This document shows, piece by piece, positions 27,850 to 34,308 of a stretch of 64,000 bases of DNA. The notes beneath the pieces were generated by a model that searched no databases, was not told the DNA's origin, and was given only the letters and a program-made list of their open reading frames with translations. The translations under genes and the position numbers were made by a program. The stretch comes from Saccharopolyspora spinosa NRRL 18395 (lineage in GTDB: Bacteria > Actinomycetota > Actinomycetes > Mycobacteriales > Pseudonocardiaceae). The stretch covers positions 1,947,539 through 2,011,538 of the forward strand of contig NZ_GL877879.1 in assembly GCF_000194155.1 (NCBI RefSeq). Direction: 5' to 3'. Positions within the stretch are counted from its first letter, which is position 1. Every line of letters begins with the position of its first letter.

Positions 27850-27898
27850 GGTGAGGGGCATCCTTGACCGGGCAACTCGGTCAAGGATGCCCCTCACC
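27850..27898. terminator. Strong hairpin, GTGAGGGGCATCCTTG repeat family
   Basis: Perfect 21-bp arms (27850-27870 and 27878-27898) with a seven-base loop, starting six bases after the carrier protein stop. It belongs to the same family as the palindrome at 16892-16944. Position and stability suggest it ends the carrier transcript; no U-tract follows. Confidence 0.75.
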
Positions 27899-27952
27899 AG
27901 AGCCACTCGAGAGCACGCACGGCCGCCGCATTCCCGTGGGAAGATCGCCGAA

Positions 27953-28651
27953 ATGGCGATAGATGTGCGCAAGATTCGGGTCCTGTTCTTCGACGTGCTC
28001 GGGACGGTGGTGGATGAGGCAGGTTCGGTAGCGGACGAGTTCGAACAGGCGGTACACGACGCGACCGGTCAGAGCGGACACGGCAAGCCGCTGGCCGCAA
28101 CGTGGTTGGACGAGTGCACCCGGCGGCTGAACTCGATTGTCGCAGGTGAGTCGTGGGCGCCGCTGGAGGAGATCAACCGCCTCGCCCTGGCCACAGCGGT
28201 CGAACAACAAGGACTCACCGTTGACGCCTCGGCCCTGGACCGGCTCGCACTGGTCACCCACCGGCTACGCCCGTGGCCGGATGCGGCGTCTGCTCTCCGC
28301 GTCCTGTCAGAACGCTTCACCCTGGTGGCGCTGTCCAACGCGACCACGGCGATACTCGCCGACATCGGCCGCCGGGGCGCTCTACCGTGGCACTGTGTCC
28401 TTTCCAGCGAACTCGTACGCGCCTACAAGCCCGACCCCGTGGTGTACGAGATGGCGCTGGATCTTCTCCGCGTCGAGCCCGAGCAGAGCATGCTCGTGGC
28501 GGCACATCCCTGGGACCTGCGCGCCGCAGCGCAGCAAGGCATCCGAACGGCATACGTGGCCCGAGCCGGAGAGGGCACCCCAGAACCCACCGACGTCTTC
28601 GACGTCGAAGTCGACGACCTCGCCCACCTCGCGCGCACCCTGATCGACTGA
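27953..28651 (+). CDS. HAD-superfamily hydrolase (haloacid dehalogenase-like)
   Basis: A 232-residue protein. Motif I is FFDVLGTVVD with the nucleophilic Asp near residue 14. Motif II is VALSNATTAIL. The motif III Lys is in SSELVRAYKPDPVVYEMAL, and motif IV, normally G-D-x-x-x-D, reads VAAHPWDLRAAAQQG. This is the type II 2-haloacid dehalogenase pattern (HxxDLxAA). Whether it acts on haloacids or phosphates is not decided by sequence. The ATG at 27953 is chosen because the frame upstream is occupied by the hairpin. Confidence 0.88.
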   Translation: MAIDVRKIRVLFFDVLGTVVDEAGSVADEFEQAVHDATGQSGHGKPLAATWLDECTRRLNSIVAGESWAPLEEINRLALATAVEQQGLTVDASALDRLALVTHRLRPWPDAASALRVLSERFTLVALSNATTAILADIGRRGALPWHCVLSSELVRAYKPDPVVYEMALDLLRVEPEQSMLVAAHPWDLRAAAQQGIRTAYVARAGEGTPEPTDVFDVEVDDLAHLARTLID

Positions 28652-28819
28652 GCGCGATACGCAGCGACGGCGTCCTGATCGTCCACGCAGCGAGCTTCTC
28701 CCAACAGGTCGGGATAAACCAGACTCGGATGGCCCTGCAACGATGGCGGAAACGTCATCAACGTCCAGATGTGCCCTGCCCCCGATGCGCGCCGGCCTTG
28801 AGGGGTAGTACTTGCAGAT

Positions 28820-29150
28820 CGACAGTTCAGCACGATGATCGTCTACATAGGACGTCGCGCAGCGCCCGGCGGCGAACTCATCCGACCGCAGGTTCGTTTG
28901 CTGCAGCGGGAGGTTCGTGGCCACCCCGGCGATCTGCAGTGCGTCGAGCGCCTGGATCGCCAGCCGGCGCGCGGCGGTGAAACCGGCCGTGTCAAATCGG
29001 ATTCCGCGCCCCACGGCGTCTCGAACCTGTCGAGCACGCCCGACGGCGGCAGCACCTGGCCGTCTGCGGCCATCGTCTCGGCGTTGATCCGGACCTGGAT
29101 CGCGCTTCCGCGCGGGAACCAGGCAGGTGTCAACACTGGGCGCCAGGACA
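28820..29150 (-). pseudogene. Biotin-dependent carboxylase remnant
   Basis: The minus strand reads AIQVRINAETMAADGQVLPP and SGVLDRFETPWG, then in a second frame GIRFDTAGFTA, and TNLPLQQTNLRSDEFAAGRC followed by SYVDDH. These match the biotin carboxylase C-terminal region of large acyl-CoA carboxylases. Frameshift and internal deletion make it non-functional. Unlike the plus-strand remnant at 27309, it lies on the minus strand, so it is from a different gene. 28652-28819 holds nothing recognisable. Confidence 0.65.
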
Positions 29151-29172
29151 GACCGGCGGCGCACCCGCGAGG

Positions 29173-30123
29173 TCAGGTGTGGCCGGAGCACTGGTCACCG
29201 GCGAGGAGTCCCGCCATCGCGGAACTGATCTCCATGCCGGTCAGGATCTCGATGTAGAGGAACTGGCCCTGCGGGTTCACCTCGAAGAAGACGTACTCGC
29301 CCCGCTCCGTGATCTTCAGGTCTACCGCGCCGTAGCAAAGACCAAGCGCGCGCATCATGCGGAGCAGCCGTGCACGCGTGTCCGCCGGCAGGCTGTGCGG
29401 GTAGCACGGAGCGTCCAGATCGAGCCTGGAGTCCAGTTCCGCTCGCCCCTCGGCCGTGTCGATTCGGGCGGCGAAGACTTCCTCGCCGACGACGGTGGCG
29501 CGCACGTCGCCCGGTCCGGCGATCTCCTCTTGGAAGATCGCCGGCGCGAGCGGCAGATCGGCCAGCGCCGCGCGGTCCGCATCGGACCAGCGCCGAGTAT
29601 CGATGAAATGACTCGTCGGAGCGCTCATGGCCTTGTGCACGACCCGCCCGCGATGGCGTTCGATGAAGACCTCGACCTGATCCGGATCGTTCGTGATCAG
29701 CGTAGCGGGAACCCGGAGGCCCGTTCGCCGCGCCATTTCCAGCTGGCGTGGTTTCGTCGCAGAAATTTGTCCGGGAAGAGGGTTGACGCTACGACAATTC
29801 AGCCCGAAGAAAATACCGTTCAGAACGTCCTGCCACTCGTGCCGCACAAATACCCGATCATCTGCGACATCGACTTCCGGCGGTACGGCGATCTCGTGGA
29901 ACCGCCGATACCAAACCGCCTCGACCTCGCCGAAATCGACCATTCCCCCATCGGCCGCAGTAATTCGAGGAGCAACCCCTGCGCGACCTATCGGACAGGA
30001 GATGCTTCCGCTGACCGCCAGGTTTCCCATGTCGAGAACGGCGACCGCCTTCCCCCGCCTCCGGAGAGCATCCGCGATCACACGTGCGTGTAAGTCGTGC
30101 GGACTGGAAACGATGAGTATCAC
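29173..30123 (-). CDS. ATP-grasp peptide maturase (MvdD/graspetide-ligase type)
   Basis: A 316-residue ATP-grasp enzyme. The N-terminal domain (1-115) has VILIVSSPHDLHARVIADAL and VEAVWYRRFHEIAVP, the WYRR signature of RiPP-modifying ATP-grasp ligases. ATP binding is supplied by Lys124 (TKPRQLEM), Lys164 (VVHKAM) and the hinge FQEEI at 197-201. Metal ligands are Asp268 and Lys270 (AVDLKIT) with Glu281 and Asn283 (FEVNPQGQFLYIE). Family members form ester or amide crosslinks between acidic and hydroxyl or amine side chains of a precursor peptide. The GTG start at 30123 overlaps the upstream stop by four bases, which decides it over longer frames. Confidence 0.85.
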   Translation of the reverse strand: MILIVSSPHDLHARVIADALRRRGKAVAVLDMGNLAVSGSISCPIGRAGVAPRITAADGGMVDFGEVEAVWYRRFHEIAVPPEVDVADDRVFVRHEWQDVLNGIFFGLNCRSVNPLPGQISATKPRQLEMARRTGLRVPATLITNDPDQVEVFIERHRGRVVHKAMSAPTSHFIDTRRWSDADRAALADLPLAPAIFQEEIAGPGDVRATVVGEEVFAARIDTAEGRAELDSRLDLDAPCYPHSLPADTRARLLRMMRALGLCYGAVDLKITERGEYVFFEVNPQGQFLYIEILTGMEISSAMAGLLAGDQCSGHT

Positions 30124-30539
30124 CGGAGGCGATCCAGGCCATGTCGACGGAGGAATTCCCCTTCCATGCGGCGAAAACGGGTGGCTGGCACGTCTTCGAC
30201 CGAGTCCCTGCAGGAAATGGCGAACGGCCGGCGTCGCGGGAACAGCCAGCTCAGGTAGACCTGGCCCGGCGACACGCCCCACAGCCCCGCACCTCGACGC
30301 AGTTCGAGTCGAACGCGGATGCCGAATCGAGGCGAGGCCCCTTCCGGCGCCGGAACCTCGGTGATGCTCACCAGATCGGCAGGATCTAGGTCAAGGCACA
30401 GCTCGCCGACCAGGATCTTCAGCATGCCCGACGGTGCCCCGAGCAGGATCCCCTCCAACTGGCACAGGTTTCGCCGGTCCGCGCTCGAACGTGGCACGCG
30501 TTCGAGCCACCGCCGCAACGATGCCGACGAGGGATTCAT
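30120..30539 (-). CDS. Small protein of unknown function in the ATP-grasp operon
   Basis: This 139-residue protein has no family that I recognise. It has a basic N-terminus (1-25), then a stretch LEGILLGAPSGMLKILVGEL at 28-47 and a beta-rich continuation. A segment SPGQVYLSWLFPRRRPFAIS at 90-109 precedes a basic C-terminus. Residues 28-62 align without gaps to residues 29-63 of the upstream precursor-like protein (LEG, a Gly at the eleventh position, then alternating hydrophobics), suggesting a shared domain. ATGA and GTGA overlaps on both sides couple it to its neighbours. It may present or bind the leader for the ATP-grasp enzyme; that is inference. Confidence 0.7.
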   Translation of the reverse strand: MNPSSASLRRWLERVPRSSADRRNLCQLEGILLGAPSGMLKILVGELCLDLDPADLVSITEVPAPEGASPRFGIRVRLELRRGAGLWGVSPGQVYLSWLFPRRRPFAISCRDSVEDVPATRFRRMEGEFLRRHGLDRLR

Positions 30540-30940
30540 ACCGGCCTGCAGCAGTAGTCATCCGTGGCGTCACACCCTTGCGCTGACGTGCGGGTTGCCG
30601 TATCGCCGCAGCTCATCGCCCGCTGAACCACATTGCTCTCGGCATCAACCGCGGCAACGTCGGCGTCCTGCACGAAATCCTCCGCTCGCCGCAAGTACTG
30701 GATGTGATCGCTGTTGCGGACCACTACCTCCACCGCTTCCGACCTACCGAAGATCGTGCGGACACCCTCGATCTCCGTTACCGGGATGGCGACGAGCCCC
30801 GAAGCGATTGCGAGGTGCAGATTGCCGTCATCCCGGCTCACCGGGTGTCCTTCCAATACGACGCGTTTCCACAAATCCGAAGACTGCTTGTCGAGTCGCT
30901 CCAGCAGATCCGAAAGCTCGTTTGATTTCTGCGCACTCAT
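30536..30940 (-). CDS. Candidate RiPP precursor with leader-like domain and Cys-rich tail
   Basis: A 134-residue protein. Residues 1-22 are a polar helix, 23-86 a compact domain (VVLEGHPVSRDDGNLHLAIA, then TEIEGVRTIFG), and 87-110 a linker. A short C-terminal tail has Cys at 111, 123, 130 and 131, with Asp113, Thr114, Thr116, Asp124, Asp127 and Asp128 (GCDATDDYCC near the end). Asp and Thr/Ser are the residues ATP-grasp maturases join. The tail is unlike any folded domain, and the first gene of such an operon is normally the precursor. ATG at 30940 follows AGGGGGA. Its stop overlaps the next start (ATGA). It could instead be a small regulatory or adaptor protein. Confidence 0.65.
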   Translation of the reverse strand: MSAQKSNELSDLLERLDKQSSDLWKRVVLEGHPVSRDDGNLHLAIASGLVAIPVTEIEGVRTIFGRSEAVEVVVRNSDHIQYLRRAEDFVQDADVAAVDAESNVVQRAMSCGDTATRTSAQGCDATDDYCCRPV

Positions 30941-31179
30941 GACGATCCCCCTGCGAGACGCATTCGCGAATCTCGGTTCCCGGCTCCACGGGCGTGGACT
31001 CGGCCGAACTCCGGGTTAAAACCCATCCTAAACCTGGACCGCAGACACGACACTCCCGAAGCGTCCGAAAGCACGAGTTTGCACAAGAGAAGAATTGCCA
31101 CTTCGATGCCGACCACCGCACGTGACGACTCGCGCCGATCCTTGGGCCGATTCGGCGGCCGCTCAACACACTGCGTCAT
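30937..31179 (-). CDS. Possible 80-residue leading ORF of the ATP-grasp operon
   Basis: ATG at 31179 to TGA at 30937 overlaps the precursor start by the same four-base ATGA as the genes below it, which is the main reason to list it. The product has a polar start, one short hydrophobic run (VVGIEVAILLLCKLVL) that could be a membrane helix, and a basic end. Third-position GC is lower than in proven genes and there is no clear ribosome site, so it may only be leader sequence. No family is recognised. Confidence 0.3.
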   Translation of the reverse strand: MTQCVERPPNRPKDRRESSRAVVGIEVAILLLCKLVLSDASGVSCLRSRFRMGFNPEFGRVHARGAGNRDSRMRLAGGSS

Positions 31180-31189
31180 GAAAGTCCGG

Positions 31190-31227
31190 GACCGGGGTGC
31201 CGGACCTGGGTCCTGATCGCCCCGGTC
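31190..31227 (-). terminator. Hairpin after the cupin gene
   Basis: GACCGGGG at 31190-31197 pairs with CCCCGGTC at 31220-31227, immediately past the cupin stop codon. It separates the sulfonate operon from the ATP-grasp operon, which reads in the same direction, and suggests that the latter has its own promoter in 30941-31189. Confidence 0.55.
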
Positions 31228-31228
31228 C

Positions 31229-31711
31229 TCAGCTCTCCCCCGGGTCCAGGTGGTACAGCTCGGCGAGGTTGACCACGATCGCCTCCTGGGTGCTGCGGGC
31301 GATCACCACCACCGCCGCGTCGTTCGGGTCCGGGTTCTCCTCGCGGTGCGGCACGAACGGCGGCACGAAGATGTAGTCGCCCGGCCCGGTCTTGATCCGG
31401 ACCTCCTCGACGCCGTCGTGGAAGACGAATTCCGGGTGGCCGCCAACCACGTAGATCGCCGTCTCCGACTCGCCGTGGTGGTGGTTGTCCGACGACGTCG
31501 ACGGGCCGACGTGCGTCTCCCCCATCCAGATCCGCTCCGAACCGACCAGGTCGCCGCTGATCGCCGCGAGCCGCCGCATGCCCTCGGTCTGCGCGGTCTT
31601 GTTGTCGAGGTCGGCGGCCCGGACGTGGTGCAGCCGGGTGCGCAGCGAGCGGCGCTGCTCCTCGGGCACCGAGGCCGAGAGATCCGGGTGGAACGCGTCG
31701 TGCTGGGTCAT
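31229..31711 (-). CDS. Cupin-domain protein
   Basis: A 160-residue protein with a single conserved beta-barrel. Metal-binding motif 1 is SSDNHHHGESETAIYVVGGH, with His76-78 and Glu82 as likely ligands. Motif 2 is GPGDYIFVPPFVPHREENPD. Cupins of this kind bind one divalent metal and act as dioxygenases, isomerases or sensors. ATG at 31711 follows AAAGGAA. It lies 16 bases after the hydrolase-Rrf2 fusion and ends the sulfonate operon, so a role in processing an organosulfur substrate is plausible but unproven. Confidence 0.85.
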   Translation of the reverse strand: MTQHDAFHPDLSASVPEEQRRSLRTRLHHVRAADLDNKTAQTEGMRRLAAISGDLVGSERIWMGETHVGPSTSSDNHHHGESETAIYVVGGHPEFVFHDGVEEVRIKTGPGDYIFVPPFVPHREENPDPNDAAVVVIARSTQEAIVVNLAELYHLDPGES

Positions 31712-31727
31712 CAGTTTCCTTTCTTGC

Positions 31728-32759
31728 TCACCGATCGCCGACCAGCGGCACCCCGTCGAGGAACGCGCTGACCTGAAGGCCGAGCTCGCGCCACACCTCG
31801 GTGCCGGGTGAACCGTTGTGCACCGAGGTAACCCCACCTTCGACCGCTCGCACAACCTCGCCGATGGTGATCCTCTCGGCTGGCCGCGCCAGTGAGTAGC
31901 CGCCGTCGCAGCCGCGCTGGCTGGTCACCAGCCCGGCCCGCCGCAGCTCGACCATCAGGTTGACCAGCGAATTCAGCGGGATGCGCTGCCGGCGGGCGAT
32001 GACCTCGCATTTGACCGGTTCGCTGCCGCTCCCGACTAGGTCGCGCAGCGCTCGCACCGAGTAGTCGGTGCGGGCCGAGATGTGCACCGGAGCGGATCGG
32101 CGGGGGCGCGGCGCGGCCGGTATCTCGGGCAGCAACACCGCACCCTTGCCGATCTCCTCGCAGAACAGCACGATGCGCGCGGCCACGCTCCGGTGGAACT
32201 TGTCGTTGAGGATGTCGTGCACGCCGTCCTTGAACACCGCCAGCGAACTCTGCGGGTGCTTCGCCGCCAGCGAGGTCACCGGGGCGACCGGGGCGAGCGT
32301 GTCCGCGTCGCCGTGCAGCAGCAGGATCGGCACGTCGGGCAGCTGCATAGGCGGCTCAGGGACGTCCTCGGTCAACCGGCCCCACCCGAACTCGGGATCG
32401 TTCTCGAGCAGTTCGCGGTGCACCGGGCACGACGTGCGCGCCCCGATCTCGTCGTCCCGGTCGACGGGACTCTGCCCCCGGGCGAACGGGGTGCCCGCGA
32501 GGATCAGGCCGTCCACCTCCATCTCCAGCGCGAGCGCCCACGCGCGCAGTGCCCCGACGTCCGTGCCGACCAGGAACCGAGCCGCGCCGGGCTGGAACCA
32601 GGTCTCGGCATCGGTATCCGGCTCGGGCACCACCACGGCGTAGCCGTCGACGGACAGCCTCCGGCCGAAGCGCTGGTAAACGGCCGGGTTCTCGCCTCTG
32701 CCGGGCAGCACCACCAAGGTGCCGCGGCAGGCCCCCTCAGGAGCCCAGGTCCGGCTCAT
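31728..32759 (-). CDS. Alpha/beta hydrolase fused to an Rrf2-family regulator
   Basis: A 343-residue fusion. Residues 1-205 form an alpha/beta hydrolase: LVVLPGRGENPAVYQRFGRR, the elbow LVGTDVGALRA in which the nucleophile position is Asp67 rather than Ser, then LLLHGDADTLAP (Asp152) and KDGVHDIL (His181). After a Pro-rich linker, residues 226-310 are a complete Rrf2 winged helix (ISARTDYSVRALRDLV, PVKCEVIARRQRIPLNSLVN, SQRGCDGGYSLARPAERITI). Rrf2 proteins sense iron-sulfur, nitrosative or sulfur status. The only Cys in the Rrf2 part are 251 and 284. A ligand-hydrolysing transcription factor is a reasonable guess. ATG at 32759 follows GAGGAG. Confidence 0.85.
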   Translation of the reverse strand: MSRTWAPEGACRGTLVVLPGRGENPAVYQRFGRRLSVDGYAVVVPEPDTDAETWFQPGAARFLVGTDVGALRAWALALEMEVDGLILAGTPFARGQSPVDRDDEIGARTSCPVHRELLENDPEFGWGRLTEDVPEPPMQLPDVPILLLHGDADTLAPVAPVTSLAAKHPQSSLAVFKDGVHDILNDKFHRSVAARIVLFCEEIGKGAVLLPEIPAAPRPRRSAPVHISARTDYSVRALRDLVGSGSEPVKCEVIARRQRIPLNSLVNLMVELRRAGLVTSQRGCDGGYSLARPAERITIGEVVRAVEGGVTSVHNGSPGTEVWRELGLQVSAFLDGVPLVGDR

Positions 32760-32988
32760 GTCAACTCCTCACGAAACGGTTCCGGAAGCAGGTTGCGCGG
32801 CGGAGAAGGCGGCGGAACCTCGGACGCCGCCTCGGCCCGGGATCCCCGGCGCAGGTACGCCAAATACGCCACATAGGGCTGTCCTTCCAGAGAACCCCGG
32901 CGGCGGCACAGCCTGCGGAACCCGCAGCGGCGCAAGCAGAGTCCCGCACCCCAGGCGGCTGCCGTCGCTTGCAAAGCAGAACATTTAC

Positions 32989-33954
32989 TCACTTGCCGGG
33001 GTACAGTTCCCGGTCGCAGGCCTTGGTCACGTCCACCTGCTCGCGCAGCACGCCCGCCTCGTAGTAGCGGTCGGCCACGGCCTGCAGGTCGGCGACCACG
33101 TCATCGGTCAGCGGCCGGACCTCCTGCTTGGTCCGGGTCAGGATCTGGTGCGCCACCTGCGGTTCCAGCGAGGTCAGCTTCTCATAGACGCGCTGGTACT
33201 CCTCGGGGTGCTCGTCGCTCCACCGCCACGCCGCCTCGAACCGGCGCATCGCGTCGGCCAGCGCCGCCCGCTTGAGCGGGTCTGCGGCGGACGCGGTGGA
33301 AACCGACAGGATGCCGTTGCGGCCGTTGATGCCTTGGCCGTCGCGGATCACCCGGGCTCCGGCGTTCTCCGCGATCGACAGGTACGGGTCGAAGGTCGCC
33401 CAGGCATCGATGTGCCCGGCGCTGAAGCCCGCCTGCGCGTCTGTCGGCAGGCTGAAGGTGATCTGCACGTCCTGCTGCGTCAGCCCGGCCTCCTCCAGCG
33501 CGCCGAGCGCGGTGTAGTGCGAGACGCTGCCGGGCGCGGTGGAGACCACGAGGTGCTTGCCGCGCAGGTCGGCCACGGTGCGGATCGGCGATCCCGGCGG
33601 CACGATGATCGCCGTCGATGACGGGGACGCCGCAGTGGCCACGGCGGGCCGGGCCGGCACGCCACCGGCAATGGCCTGCACCGTGGGCGCGTCGGCTGCG
33701 GTCGCGGTGTCCACGTCGCCGGAGCGCATGGCCTCGAAAAGCGGTGCCGCGCCTTGGAAGTTGGCCCAGCGGATCTTGTAGGGGGCGTCCTTGAACGCTC
33801 CGGACGCTTCGACCCTGGCGCGCAGTCCACCGGCCTGGTCGCCGAGCACCAGGGTCACGTCGGACAGCGACTTGGGCGAGTTGCCTCCGGCGCAGCCGAC
33901 CACGGCGAGAAGCACCGCGGACAGCACCGTCACCAGGGTTCTGGTCGTTCGCAC
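32989..33954 (-). CDS. Aliphatic-sulfonate-type ABC transporter binding lipoprotein
   Basis: A 321-residue lipoprotein with signal VLSAVLLAVVGC and lipobox Cys21. The SsuA/TauA-type periplasmic-binding fold has AAPLFEAMRSGDVDTATAAD, PAVATAASPSSTAIIVPPGS, VADLRGKHLVVSTAPGSVSH and IDAWATFDPYLSIAENAGAR. It delivers sulfonates, taurine or similar anions to the permease. GTG start. Sixteen bases separate it from the aldolase remnant. A 229-bp gap downstream (32760-32988) has no supported gene, only a small CTGCGG hairpin near 32913-32927. Confidence 0.9.
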   Translation of the reverse strand: MRTTRTLVTVLSAVLLAVVGCAGGNSPKSLSDVTLVLGDQAGGLRARVEASGAFKDAPYKIRWANFQGAAPLFEAMRSGDVDTATAADAPTVQAIAGGVPARPAVATAASPSSTAIIVPPGSPIRTVADLRGKHLVVSTAPGSVSHYTALGALEEAGLTQQDVQITFSLPTDAQAGFSAGHIDAWATFDPYLSIAENAGARVIRDGQGINGRNGILSVSTASAADPLKRAALADAMRRFEAAWRWSDEHPEEYQRVYEKLTSLEPQVAHQILTRTKQEVRPLTDDVVADLQAVADRYYEAGVLREQVDVTKACDRELYPGK

Positions 33955-33970
33955 TCTGTTGTCTCCAGTC

Positions 33971-34240
33971 TCAGTCGAGCAGATCCGGCTGCTCGTGCAC
34001 GATCTCCTCGAAGTGCGGGGCGAAGGTCACCCAGCCCGGATCGCGGTGCTGCTGGTACTGCTGCCTGGTGTGCTGCGCGATCTCGTGCGGGATCAGCTGC
34101 AACGGCGCCGCGGCCAGCCGCTGCTTGCGGAACTGGCGCTCGTCCTCGATGTCGTCGAGGACGGGTCGGGCCGGGAAGCCGTTCTGCCGCTGGGAAAGCG
34201 ACCGGGCGAACTCGGATCGCCCAGGTGCGACGGTGGTCAT
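33971..34240 (-). pseudogene. Class II aldolase with a large in-frame internal deletion
   Basis: An 89-codon frame with good ribosome site AGAGGAGAA and ATG at 34240. Residues 1-46 (ending DDIEDERQFRKQRLAAA) match the N-terminus of class II aldolase/adducin proteins. Residues 47-89 (LIPHEIAQHTRQQY to HFEEIVHEQPDLLD) match their C-terminus. The roughly 170 residues between, including the zinc-binding histidines, are missing, so no aldolase activity can remain. A small protein may still be translated within the operon. Confidence 0.7.
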
Positions 34241-34308
34241 GGTGTTCTCCTCTTGGTGTCTCCGCGCGCTGGCCGATGGCGATTTCGCGCGAAATCGCGA
34301 CACTCGCG

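Noticed and set aside
32760..32988. Short coding frames between the binding protein and the hydrolase-Rrf2 gene
   Set aside because: All frames are Arg/Ala/Gly-rich, lack ribosome sites and overlap each other, so they are probably leader or spacer sequence.
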